NCBI RefSeq assembly: GCF_000348945.1
Contig: NZ_AOCK01000003.1
Span: forward strand, 1 to 64,000
Direction: 5' to 3'
Origin: Paeniglutamicibacter gangotriensis Lz1y
GTDB taxonomy: Bacteria > Actinomycetota > Actinomycetes > Actinomycetales > Micrococcaceae
Length of the DNA stretch: 64,000 nt
Shown: positions 55,123-64,000 of the stretch, piece by piece
Layout: each line of letters begins with the position of its first letter
Numbering within the stretch: position 1 is the first letter of the stretch
Translations under genes and position numbers: made by a program
Notes under the pieces: model-generated
What the model was told of the DNA's origin: nothing
The model's database searches: none
Seen by the model: the letters and a program-made list of their open reading frames with translations, nothing else

Positions 55123-56250
55123 ATGCAGGCCTCTGACGAGTTCAGTGAAGGTCAACTCAATCCCGCCAACGCACCGATCCCCGGTGTCGACAAACCAACG
55201 GGCGGACTGATCGCCAACCTGCCGCCGGCTTCCTTTTCTTTTGTGATGGCCACCGGAATAGTCTCGACCGGTCTGGAGCTTTACGGGGCAGCATTGCCGT
55301 CGCTGGTGCTTTTCATCATTGCCGTTCTCGCCGGCATCGTGCTCGCCGCAGCCACCCTGATGCGCTTGATCGGGACGTTCGGCCTGGTGATGCGCGATAT
55401 CCGCAGTCCCGGTCGTGCCTTCGGGTTCTTCACGATCGTGGCGGCCGCCAACGTGCTTGGCGCACGATTTGAGATGTACGGCTGGATCACGATGGCCCTG
55501 GCGATGGCCATCTTGGGCGCCGTCGTGTGGGTGGTGCTGAACTACACGCTGCCAACGGAATTGCTGGTGGCGGAGCGCAAAACCCCCATGATCGCGGAAA
55601 TCAACGGCAGCTGGTTTTTGTGGGTGGTGGGAACCCAGTCCGTTGCCGTGGCGGCAGCCATGGTGGCCCGCCTGGGCGGATCGGCGCTGCTGGGTGCAGC
55701 TGCCGTCGGGCTGTGGGGCGTCGGGGTGATGCTCTATCTGCTTGTGGCCACCCTTGTCACGATACGGCTGCTCACCCACCCGGTGGACCCCGCGTCCCTG
55801 AGCCCCACCTACTGGATCTACATGGGTGCCACGGCCATCTCCGTGCTGGCCGGATCGCGGATCCTGCTGCTTGACGCCACGATGCCCATCATGGAAACCG
55901 CGACGCCGGTTGTTGCCGGAATCAGCTTCATCCTGTGGGCCCTGGGTCTGTGGTGGATCCCGCTGTTGATCCTCTTCGGGATCTGGCGGCACGTGCTGCG
56001 GCACCGCCCGTTACGCTATGAAATCAGCCTGTGGAGCATCGTCTTCCCGCTAGGCATGTACGCCACCGCCAGCATGCTCTTTGGCGGTGTCGAAGGACTG
56101 GACTTCATGGTGGGCCTGGGTCGGATCATCATTTGGGTGGCGCTGCTCGCCTGGCTGGCATCCTCCCTCGCCATGGCCCATGCTGCATTCTCCTGGCTAC
56201 GCCGTCGCCGCGACCTCCGTGGAGCGAGACCGGGCCCTTCTTCGCCCTGA
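55123..56250 (+). CDS. TDT-family transporter (TehA/SLAC1 type)
   Basis: The 375-residue product has ten predicted membrane segments and the family opening '[20 protein letters not shown]'. TDT members are anion channels or carriers (TehA, SLAC1, malate and sulfite exporters). The ribosome site is weak. It faces the nar operon end to end. Nitrate or nitrite transport is a possible role from context, because no narK lies within the window, but this is only an inference. Confidence 0.85.
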   Translation: MQASDEFSEGQLNPANAPIPGVDKPTGGLIANLPPASFSFVMATGIVSTGLELYGAALPSLVLFIIAVLAGIVLAAATLMRLIGTFGLVMRDIRSPGRAFGFFTIVAAANVLGARFEMYGWITMALAMAILGAVVWVVLNYTLPTELLVAERKTPMIAEINGSWFLWVVGTQSVAVAAAMVARLGGSALLGAAAVGLWGVGVMLYLLVATLVTIRLLTHPVDPASLSPTYWIYMGATAISVLAGSRILLLDATMPIMETATPVVAGISFILWALGLWWIPLLILFGIWRHVLRHRPLRYEISLWSIVFPLGMYATASMLFGGVEGLDFMVGLGRIIIWVALLAWLASSLAMAHAAFSWLRRRRDLRGARPGPSSP

Positions 56251-56301
56251 AATCATGGGTCCGGCCCCGCGGAGATCACCTGATTCGCGCGCTGCCCAAC
56301 G

Positions 56302-57048
56302 TCACTTTCGGCGGCGCGGAATCGTGTCGACTTTGTCCCAGCCGCGCCTATGCGCCCGCGAACCCTCATGTGCATCGCGGCTGCGATACACGATGTACGG
56401 GCGGAAGAGGTAGCCCAGAGGGGCCGTGAACACATGCACCAGACGGGTGAAGGGCCACAAGGCGAACAGCGCGATGGCGGCAATGGCATGGAACTGGAAG
56501 CTCAGCGGAGCGCCGACCATCAGCTCGGGCTGCGGGTTGAAATAGAAGATGCCGCGGAACCAGATGGACACACCCTCCCGGTAGTTGTAATCACCCACCG
56601 CTCCGGTGGCGGTGTTCAGCAGGCCGCCCAAGATCACGATTCCGAGCATGAAGTACATGACCTTGTCCATCACGGTGGTTGCCCCCATCACCGCCTTGGT
56701 GAAGCGGCGCCGGTAGAGCAGGCCAATGAATCCCACAATGGTGAAGATCCCCGCGACGGCACCCACGGAGATCGCCATGAAGTGGTACATCGAATGCGAG
56801 ATCCCTGCCGCATCCGTCCAGGTTTGCGGGATGCCCAGGCCCATGACATGGCCGAGAAAGACCGCCAGGATGCCGAAGTGGAACATCGGGTTGGCCCAGC
56901 GCAGGATGCTGCTCTCATACATCTGGCTTGAGCGCGAGGTCCACCCGAACTTGTCATAGCGGTAGCGCCAGATGTGTCCCAAGATAAAGATCGTCAAGCA
57001 GATGTAGGGAAAAATCAGCCACAGGAAAATATCGAATCCGTTGTCCAT
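56302..57048 (-). CDS. narI: Respiratory nitrate reductase gamma subunit
   Basis: The 248-residue cytochrome b-type membrane subunit has five predicted segments. Candidate haem-ligand histidines are in 'NPMFHFGILAVFLGH' and 'FQFHAIAAIALFALWPF...H'. It passes electrons from menaquinol to NarH. The ATG at 57048 overlaps the narJ stop (TGATG), with AAGGAGG upstream; a GTG at 57051 is the alternative. Confidence 0.95.
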   Translation of the reverse strand: MDNGFDIFLWLIFPYICLTIFILGHIWRYRYDKFGWTSRSSQMYESSILRWANPMFHFGILAVFLGHVMGLGIPQTWTDAAGISHSMYHFMAISVGAVAGIFTIVGFIGLLYRRRFTKAVMGATTVMDKVMYFMLGIVILGGLLNTATGAVGDYNYREGVSIWFRGIFYFNPQPELMVGAPLSFQFHAIAAIALFALWPFTRLVHVFTAPLGYLFRPYIVYRSRDAHEGSRAHRRGWDKVDTIPRRRK

Positions 57049-57704
57049 CACATGCCTCCTTGGATCGGTGCCAAATCCGGGACTCCATAAGTGTCTAGGC
57101 CAACTTGTTCATCCGCGGGGCCTTCGGCAATGAGCCGTGCCACCGCTTCATGGTCCTTGCCCTTCAGTGGCGGAAGCGTGGCACAGACCGATTCGATGGC
57201 CCCCGACCACGGCGAGCCGGTCTCGCGCAGGTGAAGGCGCAGCAGTTCCAGGCCTGCCCGATTGTCCAGGATGATCTTCAGACCCGCCTTGGCATCGGTG
57301 AGCGCGCCGAACTCCAGGACCACGCAGAGGTGATCCGGCAGCTGCTCCGGGGCCAACTCCACCCCGGCCCGGGCGTAGACCTGTTTGATGCGCAGCAGCG
57401 CCAGGCCCCGCTTTCTGGTCTCGCCGTTGGAGAAGTAGGTCAAGAACAGGCAGCCGCGCCGGCGGGTGTCGAAGGTGTCAACATATTGGCTTTGTGTCGC
57501 CCCCACGCCGGGCCGGCGCAGGTACTGAATCGTTTCCAGCAGCCCGGCTCCGATGGTGGCCGGCAGGGATGCGGCGACCTCCTCGAGCAGGTCCAGGCGC
57601 GAGAGCAGCTGCTCGTCGGGATAGTCCAGCAGGATGGAGGCGCACTGCCACGCGTGGGTGATGTCCTCCGGGGAATACTTCAGCGCCGGGACCTTGGGTG
57701 TCAT
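57048..57704 (-). CDS. narJ: Nitrate reductase assembly chaperone
   Basis: The 218-residue helical NarJ/TorD-family chaperone includes 'QCASILLDYPDEQLLSRLDL', 'YVDTFDTRRRGCLFLTYFSN' and 'DHLCVVLEFGA'. It is needed for cofactor insertion into NarG. It overlaps narH (ATGA) and narI. Confidence 0.95.
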   Translation of the reverse strand: MTPKVPALKYSPEDITHAWQCASILLDYPDEQLLSRLDLLEEVAASLPATIGAGLLETIQYLRRPGVGATQSQYVDTFDTRRRGCLFLTYFSNGETRKRGLALLRIKQVYARAGVELAPEQLPDHLCVVLEFGALTDAKAGLKIILDNRAGLELLRLHLRETGSPWSGAIESVCATLPPLKGKDHEAVARLIAEGPADEQVGLDTYGVPDLAPIQGGM

Positions 57705-59332
57705 GGGGTCTCTCCCGGGGCCGGGGGCGTACCGGGGAACAAACCTGTCGGAGTGCCCTGGCCGTTCCAGTTCAGCAGGTTAATCCGTACCCCTTCGGGG
57801 CGTCCCGGGACCTCCGGTCCCCCGGTTCCTGGCTCGTCACCAAAGGAATCGTCCATGCCACCCATCCCGCCCATGCCAGGCCCTCCCTCGACGTTCAACG
57901 AGCAGTCGGTGGCGATGTTTTCCAGCTTGTGGGCATCCTCGTAGTGGGCCGCAGGGATCACGTAGCGCTCGTCGTACTTGGCGATCGCCAGCAGCCGGTA
58001 CATGTCCTGGATCTGTTGCCCGGTCATCCCCACCGCCTCGGCGATGGACTCCTGCGGTTCCCAGCCCATGTTGATGTCGCGCATGTACGAGCGCATCGCG
58101 GCGAGCTTGTGCAGGACCTTGTCCACCGGCACGGTGTCCCCGGCGGTGAACAACCCCGCCAGGTATTCGATCGGGATCCGCAGCTGGTCGATGGCGGCAA
58201 ACAGGTTCTCCTGCTTTTCCCCGTCTTGGCCGGTCTCGGTGACTGCGTCCACCACCGGGGACAGCGGCGGGATGTACCAGACCATCGGCATGGTCCGGTA
58301 TTCGGGGTGCAGCGGCAGGGCCACCTTGAATTCATTGATCAAGGCCCAAATCGGCGAGCGCTGGGCGGCTTCCACCCAGTCATCGGGAATGCCAGCCAAC
58401 TTCGCTTCGTAGATAACCTTTGGATCCTTGGGATCCAGGAACACGCCGCGCTGGGCTTCGTACAGGCCGTGTTCGTCGGTGGTGGACGCCGCCTCCAGCA
58501 CCTTGTCCGCGTCATAGAGCATCAGTCCCAGGTAGCGCAGGCGCCCCACACAGGTCTCGGAGCAGATGGTGGGCTGGCCGATCTCAATGCGCGGGTAGCA
58601 GAAGGTGCATTTCTCGACCTTGCCGGTTTTGTGGTTGAAATACATTTTCTTGTACGGGCAGCCACCCACGCACTGGCGCCAGCCCCGGCAGCGGTCCTGG
58701 TCCACCAGCACGATCCCGTCTTCCTCGCGCTTGTAGATGGCCCCGGTGGGACAGGCAGCGACGCAGGCCGGGTTCAGGCAGTGCTCGCAGATGCGCGGCA
58801 GGTAGAACATGAAGGTTTGTTCGTATTCGAACTTGATCTTGTCCCCGACCTGCTTCAGGATCGGGTCGTTGTGGGTGTTTTGGGTGGATCCGGCCAGATC
58901 GTCGTCCCAGTTCGAGGACCAGGTGATCTTGGTGTTTTCTCCGGTGAGCAACGACTTGGGCCGGGCCACCGGCATGTGGGCCTGGGCCGGGGCAGTGGTG
59001 AGGTTCTCGTAGTCGTAGGTCCACGGCTCGTAGTAGTCCTTGATGCCCGGCAGGTTGGGGGCCGCGAAGATCGTCGCCAGGTTCTTCAGCCGCCCTCCGG
59101 CCTTGAGCTTGATCCGGCCGCGCTTGGTCAGCGTCCAGCCGCCCTTCCACTTGTCCTGGTCCTCATAGGTGCGCGGGTACCCTTGCCCGGGACGCGTCTC
59201 CACGTTGTTGAACCAGACGTGCTCCGCCCCTGACTTGTTGGTCCAGACCTGCTTGCACGTGACCGAGCAGGTGTGGCAGCCAATACATTTGTCTAGGTTC
59301 ATCACCATCGCCATTTGAGCCATGACACGCAT
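57701..59332 (-). CDS. narH: Respiratory nitrate reductase beta subunit
   Basis: The 543-residue ferredoxin-like subunit has cysteine groups 'CIGCHTCSVTC', 'CEHCLNPACVAAC', 'CRGWRQCVGGC' (a Trp replaces one Cys, as in NarH with its [3Fe-4S] cluster) and 'CTFCYPRIEIGQPTICSETC'. The ATG at 59332 overlaps the narG stop (ATGA); the longer open frame is the narG antisense. The C-terminus is Gly/Met-rich. Confidence 0.97.
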   Translation of the reverse strand: MRVMAQMAMVMNLDKCIGCHTCSVTCKQVWTNKSGAEHVWFNNVETRPGQGYPRTYEDQDKWKGGWTLTKRGRIKLKAGGRLKNLATIFAAPNLPGIKDYYEPWTYDYENLTTAPAQAHMPVARPKSLLTGENTKITWSSNWDDDLAGSTQNTHNDPILKQVGDKIKFEYEQTFMFYLPRICEHCLNPACVAACPTGAIYKREEDGIVLVDQDRCRGWRQCVGGCPYKKMYFNHKTGKVEKCTFCYPRIEIGQPTICSETCVGRLRYLGLMLYDADKVLEAASTTDEHGLYEAQRGVFLDPKDPKVIYEAKLAGIPDDWVEAAQRSPIWALINEFKVALPLHPEYRTMPMVWYIPPLSPVVDAVTETGQDGEKQENLFAAIDQLRIPIEYLAGLFTAGDTVPVDKVLHKLAAMRSYMRDINMGWEPQESIAEAVGMTGQQIQDMYRLLAIAKYDERYVIPAAHYEDAHKLENIATDCSLNVEGGPGMGGMGGMDDSFGDEPGTGGPEVPGRPEGVRINLLNWNGQGTPTGLFPGTPPAPGETP

Positions 59333-62300
59333 CAGTACTGAACCTCCTGGTTGCGGCGGCGAATCACTGTGACTTCGTCGCGTTGGTTTCCCGTGGGCCC
59401 CATGTAGTTGAAGGCGTAGGTCTGTTGGGCGTAGCCGCCGATCATATGCGTGGGTTTGATCATCAGCCGGGTCAACGAGTTGTGGTTGCCTCCGCGCTGG
59501 CCGCTGGTCTCCGAGAGCGGCATATCGATCAGTCGGTCCTGGGAGTGATACATGTACACGGTCCCCTCCGGCATCCGGTGCGAGACGATGGCCCGGGCGG
59601 TGACGGTGCCGTTGCGGTTCACCGCCTCGATCCATTCGTTGTCCTTCACCCCGATCTTCTCCGCATCGATCGGGCTCATCCAGATCCCCGGCCCGCCCCT
59701 GAACAGCGAGAGCATGAATAAGTTGTCCTGGTATTCCGAGTGGATGGACCATTTGTTGTGTGGGGTCAGGTAGCGCACGGTGATGCCCGCCGCCGAGGTC
59801 GACCCGATTGCCGGTTCATCGAACAGCGCGGTCATATCCAGTGGCGGACGGAAGATCGGCAGCGATTCGCCCAGCTCGGTCATCCAGTCATGATCCAGGT
59901 AGAAATGCATGCGTCCGGTGAGCGTGTGCCAGGGCTTGAGGCGTTCGACGTTGATAGTGAAGGGCGAATACCGCCGGCCCCCGGATTCGGAACCCGACCA
60001 TTCCGGGGAGGTGATCACCGGTACCGGCCCACGTTGGGTGTCTTCGAAGGTGATGCGTTTGCCCTCATGCTCCGAGGCCAGGTCATGCAGCTTGGTCCCG
60101 GTGCGTTTCTCCAAGGTCTTGAAACCTTGGGTTGCCAGGCGCCCGTTGGTGGTGCCCGAAAGCATCAGGATCATCTCGCAGGCCTGGATGTCCTTGAGGA
60201 TGTCGGGACGCCCGTGGGCCACACCGCCGCGCACGGTCCCGTTCTTCTTCTTGAGTTCTTCGATTTCCGGGCCCAGCTCATAGGTGATGCCCTTGGTGGT
60301 GGCACCCAGGGTGTCCAGTAGCGGCCCGACCGCGCGCATCTTGTCTGCGATGGCGGTGTAGTCCCGCTCGATCTCAACGATCTTGGGCATGGTAACCCCG
60401 GGCTCTGGCTCGCATTCACCGTATTTCCAGTCGCGCACCTTTCCGTGCGGGGCGGCCATCGCATCGGGGGTGTCGTGGGTCAGCGGCACCGCAACGACGT
60501 CGGTCTGTGTGCCCAGGTGGTCCACCGCGAGCTTGCTGAAGACCCGGGAGATCTCCTGCCAGGCGTCCCAGTCGGTGCGCGAGAGCCAGGGTGGGGAGAT
60601 CGCGGGGTTGAAGGAGTTCACAAACGGGTGCATGTCGGTGGTGGAGAGGTCGTGTTTCTCATACCAGGTGGCAGCCGGCAGCACGATGTCCGAGTGCAGG
60701 GTCGAACTGGTCATCCGGAAATCCAGGGTGGTCAGCAGATCAAGCTTGCCAATGGGCGCTTCCTGATGCCATTTCACTTCCTTGGGCCGGAAGCGTTCGG
60801 CGGTTTCCTTCGCCGTGATGGTGTGTGATGCCCCCAGCAGGTGGTTCAGGAAATATTCGTTGCCCTTGGCCGAGGACCCGATCAGGTTTGAGCGCCATAG
60901 CGAGAGCACCCGGGGGTAGTTCTCTTGCGCATCCGGATCCTCCGCAGCGAAATTCAGGTTCCCCGCCTTGAGCTCATCCACCACGTAGTCCTTGGCCGAC
61001 TGGCCTTTCTCCCGCGCCTGGGCACCGATCACCAGCGGGTTGCGGTCAAAGGTGGGATAGGAGGGCATCCAGCCCAGGCGGGCTGACTGGGCAATGACAT
61101 CTGCCATCGTCTTGCCCGCCAGCTGGCCCTTGCCGGTTTGCGCGGTCAACGCGTCGGCCCCGAACTGGTCGTAGCGGAACTGGTCGGTGTGCAAATACCA
61201 GTACGCGGTCTGGACCATGTTGCGCGGCGGGCGCATCCAGTCCAGGGCGTTGGCCAGCTGGGTGTAGCCGGTGAGCGGGCGGACCTTTTCCTGGCCCACG
61301 TAGTGGGCCCAGCCGCCCCCGTTCACGCCCTGGCAGCCGGTGATCGTGGTCAGGGTCAAAAATGTGCGGTAAATGGTGTCCGAATGGAACCAGTGGTTGG
61401 TTCCGGCGCCCATCAGGATCATGGAGCGGCCCGTGGAATCCTGGGCGTTCTGCGCGAACTCCCGGGCGATCTTCTCCGCCGAGGCGGCCTTCACCCCGGT
61501 GATTCTTTCCTGCCAGGCCGGAGTGTTCGGCGAGTTGGCGTCGTCATAGCCGGTGGGCCACTCACCGGGCAGCCCGGGACGCCCTACCCCGTACTGGGCC
61601 AATAGCAGATCAAAGACCGTGGTCACCAGTCGGCCTGCGACCCTGCGTGCAGGGACCCCGCGGCGGATGACACCGATGTTGCCCTGCCCCGCATCAAAGC
61701 GCGGCATTTCCACCGGCACGTTTTCATCGGCACTCTCAAGCAGCGTGAGTTTGGGGTCGATTTCCCCCAGATCCAGGTTCCATTTGCCGTTGCCGGTTTC
61801 ACCGTAGCGGTGGCCCAGCGTGCCCGGGGGCACGACCAGCTGGTTGGTGGCCGCATCCACCAGCACCGTCTTGAAGGCGGCGTTTTCTTCCTCAGGCGCG
61901 ATCTCATCGGTCAGGTCCGCCGCGGTGAGGAACTTTCCGGCGGTGAAGGTCCGCTCCCCGGCAGCATCCCGGGCCTCGTCCAGGGCCTCGTCCAGGGTGA
62001 CCAGGAAGGGCAGATCGGTGTACTTCTTCACGTAGTTGGTGAAGTAGGGGGTCTGTTTCTCGACGTGGAATTCCTTGAGGATCACATGGCCCATGGCCAT
62101 GGCCAGGGCGCCATCGGTGCCCGGCTCGGCGGGCAGCCACTCATCGGCGAACTTGGTACTGTCGGCAAAGTCCGGCGAGACCACCACCACCTTCTGTCCC
62201 CGGTAACGAGCCTCGATCATCCAGTGCGCATCGGGGGTCCGGGTCACCGGGACATTGGTTCCCCAGATGATCAGGTACCCGGCATCCCACCAATCCCCGG

Positions 62301-63048
62301 ATTCCGGGACGTCGGTCTGGTCCCCGAACACCTGCGGAGAGGCCACGGGCATGTCCGCATACCAGTCGTAGAAGCTGAGCATGGACCCGCCGATGAGGTT
62401 CACAAAGCGTGCCCCCGAGGCATGGGAGACCATCGACATTGCCGGGATCGGCGAGAAGCCCGCCACCCGGTCCGGCCCCCATTTGCGGATGGTGTGCACA
62501 TGCGCCGCAGCGACGATCTCAATGGCCTCGTCCCAGCTGGCACGCACCAGACCGCCCTTGCCGCGGGCACGCTTGTACTTCGCCGCGCGTTCGGGATCCT
62601 CGGTGACATCAGCCCACGCCAGCACCGGGTCCTGGAGCCGCGATTTGGCTTCGCGGTACATTTCCAGCAGCACCCCGCGGATGTAGGGATAACGCGTGCG
62701 GGTAGGCGAGTAGGTGTACCAGGAGAAAGAAGCGCCGCGTGGGCAGCCGCGCGGCTCGTATTCCGGTTTGTCAGGTCCGGTGGTGGGGTAATCGACGGCC
62801 TGGGTTTCCCAGGTGATGATGCCGTCCTTGACGTACACGTTCCATGAGCAGGATCCCGTGCAGTTCACCCCGTGCGTCGAGCGGACCACCTTGTCGTGGC
62901 TCCAGCGATCGCGGTGGAACGCATCCCCGGTGCGTCCTCCGACCTTGAGCAGGGACCGCCCATCGGGGGACACCACCTCTTTGGGAGTAAAGAATCTTCG
63001 TGTTTTAATCAGCGCGTCGGTCAGGCCGGAGTTCATGCTGGTGCCCAT
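59332..63048 (-). CDS. narG: Respiratory nitrate reductase alpha subunit
   Basis: The 1,238-residue molybdopterin catalytic subunit has an N-terminal Fe-S site 'HGVNCTGSCSWNVYVKDG' with His as ligand, and the Mo-ligand region 'WYADMPVASPQVFGDQTDVP' containing the conserved Asp. The C-terminus has 'EWIEAVNRNGTVTARAIVSH'. It reduces nitrate to nitrite on the cytoplasmic side. The ATG at 63048 has AAGGA at good spacing. It is the first gene of narGHJI, all overlapping. Confidence 0.97.
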   Translation of the reverse strand: MGTSMNSGLTDALIKTRRFFTPKEVVSPDGRSLLKVGGRTGDAFHRDRWSHDKVVRSTHGVNCTGSCSWNVYVKDGIITWETQAVDYPTTGPDKPEYEPRGCPRGASFSWYTYSPTRTRYPYIRGVLLEMYREAKSRLQDPVLAWADVTEDPERAAKYKRARGKGGLVRASWDEAIEIVAAAHVHTIRKWGPDRVAGFSPIPAMSMVSHASGARFVNLIGGSMLSFYDWYADMPVASPQVFGDQTDVPESGDWWDAGYLIIWGTNVPVTRTPDAHWMIEARYRGQKVVVVSPDFADSTKFADEWLPAEPGTDGALAMAMGHVILKEFHVEKQTPYFTNYVKKYTDLPFLVTLDEALDEARDAAGERTFTAGKFLTAADLTDEIAPEEENAAFKTVLVDAATNQLVVPPGTLGHRYGETGNGKWNLDLGEIDPKLTLLESADENVPVEMPRFDAGQGNIGVIRRGVPARRVAGRLVTTVFDLLLAQYGVGRPGLPGEWPTGYDDANSPNTPAWQERITGVKAASAEKIAREFAQNAQDSTGRSMILMGAGTNHWFHSDTIYRTFLTLTTITGCQGVNGGGWAHYVGQEKVRPLTGYTQLANALDWMRPPRNMVQTAYWYLHTDQFRYDQFGADALTAQTGKGQLAGKTMADVIAQSARLGWMPSYPTFDRNPLVIGAQAREKGQSAKDYVVDELKAGNLNFAAEDPDAQENYPRVLSLWRSNLIGSSAKGNEYFLNHLLGASHTITAKETAERFRPKEVKWHQEAPIGKLDLLTTLDFRMTSSTLHSDIVLPAATWYEKHDLSTTDMHPFVNSFNPAISPPWLSRTDWDAWQEISRVFSKLAVDHLGTQTDVVAVPLTHDTPDAMAAPHGKVRDWKYGECEPEPGVTMPKIVEIERDYTAIADKMRAVGPLLDTLGATTKGITYELGPEIEELKKKNGTVRGGVAHGRPDILKDIQACEMILMLSGTTNGRLATQGFKTLEKRTGTKLHDLASEHEGKRITFEDTQRGPVPVITSPEWSGSESGGRRYSPFTINVERLKPWHTLTGRMHFYLDHDWMTELGESLPIFRPPLDMTALFDEPAIGSTSAAGITVRYLTPHNKWSIHSEYQDNLFMLSLFRGGPGIWMSPIDAEKIGVKDNEWIEAVNRNGTVTARAIVSHRMPEGTVYMYHSQDRLIDMPLSETSGQRGGNHNSLTRLMIKPTHMIGGYAQQTYAFNYMGPTGNQRDEVTVIRRRNQEVQY

Positions 63049-63402
63049 GTTGATCCTTCTCCCCCGGCGCCGAAACGCCGGAATGAATCAGTGCCCATGT
63101 CCGAACCCGTTTGGCCAATACCGCTGCAACCGAATCCGGAGCCTCAAAGTCCACTCACGCTAACACGAAAAGTTGAGACTACCATCACATTTGGGTCGGC
63201 GAAGGGGTCACCAAGATCGGAAAATACGCAGTCCTTATCCGTCAAAACGGTTCAGGGAACGTTTTCCCCTGACGACGGCGTGAAGACAATACCGGTGCGT
63301 GGGACATCCAACCGTCGAGGGTTTCCCCACGCCGGTCCGGGAAGCCCTCGGTGCGTCCGGTGCTTCAGTGCCCGGTGCCTGACATGTGGGGACAGCGGGT
63401 GG
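63049..63402 (-). other. Upstream region of narGHJI
   Basis: It must hold the nar promoter. I could not pick out a convincing FNR-type or two-component binding site, or any gene. Confidence 0.4.
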
Positions 63403-64000
63403 CTAGGCTGCGCGCAGCCGGGCCCGCCAGGCATGGGTCAGGTATGGCAAAGCGAACGGCTCCCCCGGGGTGTGGCCCAGGTGGTCGTAGAGGTACCAAG
63501 AGAGGTTGTGCTCCACCCGTGCCCGGGTAGCTGCCCCGGCACGCAGGTAGTAGCTGCGGGACTTGGCCAGCTCGATGACCTGCTCGGGGCTCATCGGCAG
63601 TTCCCAGGTCCACGATCCGGATTCGGGGGTGTGGAATTCGGGACCCAGCGGCGGGACGAAGTCCGGGCGGTGTACATCCCCGGCATGCATGATCCGGGCC
63701 AGCCGGTGCACCCAGGGCACCGAGACATCAAATTGATTCCATACCAACGCCAACTGACCATGCGGACGCAGCACCCTCGCGGCCTCTGCACTGGCAGCCT
63801 TGGGATCCACCCAATGCCAGGCCTGGGCGTAAGTGATCACATCGGTGCTGGATTCTTCCAGCCCGGTCTCTTCACCGGTCCCGGCCTTGTCCTGGACCTC
63901 GGGTAGGCGAACCCGCAGCACCTCGAGCATGTCGCTCGAGGGTTCCACGGCAGTGACGTTCAGCCCCAGGGCCAGCAGCTGTGCGGTGAAAATCCCGGTG
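63403..64000 (-). CDS. Class I SAM-dependent methyltransferase, partial
   Basis: The gene runs off the right edge, so the N-terminus is missing. The visible part begins 'TGIFTAQLLALGLNVTAVEP' (late motif I and acidic motif II). It continues with 'AQAWHWVDPKAASAEAARVL' and 'GQLALVWNQFD', typical of UbiE/Methyltransf_11-like enzymes. The substrate cannot be told. Confidence 0.85.
   Translation of the reverse strand, partial: TGIFTAQLLALGLNVTAVEPSSDMLEVLRVRLPEVQDKAGTGEETGLEESSTDVITYAQAWHWVDPKAASAEAARVLRPHGQLALVWNQFDVSVPWVHRLARIMHAGDVHRPDFVPPLGPEFHTPESGSWTWELPMSPEQVIELAKSRSYYLRAGAATRARVEHNLSWYLYDHLGHTPGEPFALPYLTHAWRARLRAA

Noticed and set aside
59333-59752. N-terminal extension of narH by 140 codons
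   Set aside because: It overlaps the end of narG, and the real start ATG overlaps the narG stop.
61810-62847. Plus-strand frame of 345 codons inside narG
   Set aside because: It is antisense to a well-conserved gene and has Gly/His-rich, shadow-type composition.

Overview
The window looks like part of a high-GC actinobacterial chromosome, most likely Micrococcaceae (Arthrobacter, Paeniglutamicibacter or Glutamicibacter type). This is inferred from codon usage, the GTG-started rpsO, a c-di-AMP-type leader before an M23 peptidase, the narGHJI layout and the general protein style. No database was searched. I saw no rRNA, tRNA or CRISPR array.

Region 1 (1-14.2 kb) is a defence island. A NdpA/YejK-type nucleoid-associated protein diverges from a three-gene restriction-modification-like operon. 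That operon has a short methylase-fold protein without NPPY, an Eco57I-type N6-adenine methylase, and a GIY-YIG nuclease fused to an SF2 helicase. A GmrSD-type (DUF262-DUF1524) type IV restriction enzyme and a 1,381-residue SF1 helicase fused to a Vsr/MTES_1575-type nuclease follow. The first 1.7 kb is visibly AT-richer than the rest, which fits acquisition by transfer.

Region 2 (14.2-24.9 kb) holds a secreted Ig-like repeat protein and a decayed stretch. The decayed stretch has six copies of a 19-bp repeat in both orientations, an APC-permease pseudogene, a second permease tail and a serine-recombinase fragment. Intact genes here encode a CPBP membrane protein, a TetR/Bcr-CflA efflux pair with a clear operator, an M23 peptidase behind a probable c-di-AMP riboswitch, and a DJ-1/PfpI protein.

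Region 3 (25-47 kb) is a catabolic island. It contains an ACS-type MFS transporter, a 2-oxoacid dehydrogenase (E1 alpha-beta fusion plus E2, with no E3), three SDRs, an aldehyde dehydrogenase, an isopropylmalate-dehydrogenase-family enzyme, a NylB-like amide hydrolase, an amidase, and a family-5 oligopeptide ABC importer. Two GntR/FCD regulators lie inside it. The palindrome TGGT-N3-ACCA occurs in two divergent promoter regions and probably ties the importer and the aldehyde dehydrogenase/IPMDH-family pair to the FadR-type regulator at 46.1 kb. That regulator follows an arylsulfatase gene that has lost its middle.

Region 4 (47.3-54.7 kb) is bounded by a decayed partial copy of rpsO on the left and the intact rpsO on the right, both on the minus strand. 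Between them are the Pnkp/Hen1 RNA-repair pair, a broken higBA module, a quinone-oxidoreductase-like enzyme, and ohr/ohrR for organic peroxide resistance.

Region 5 (55-64 kb) has a TDT-family transporter, a complete respiratory nitrate reductase operon narGHJI with overlapping genes, and a class I methyltransferase cut by the window edge.
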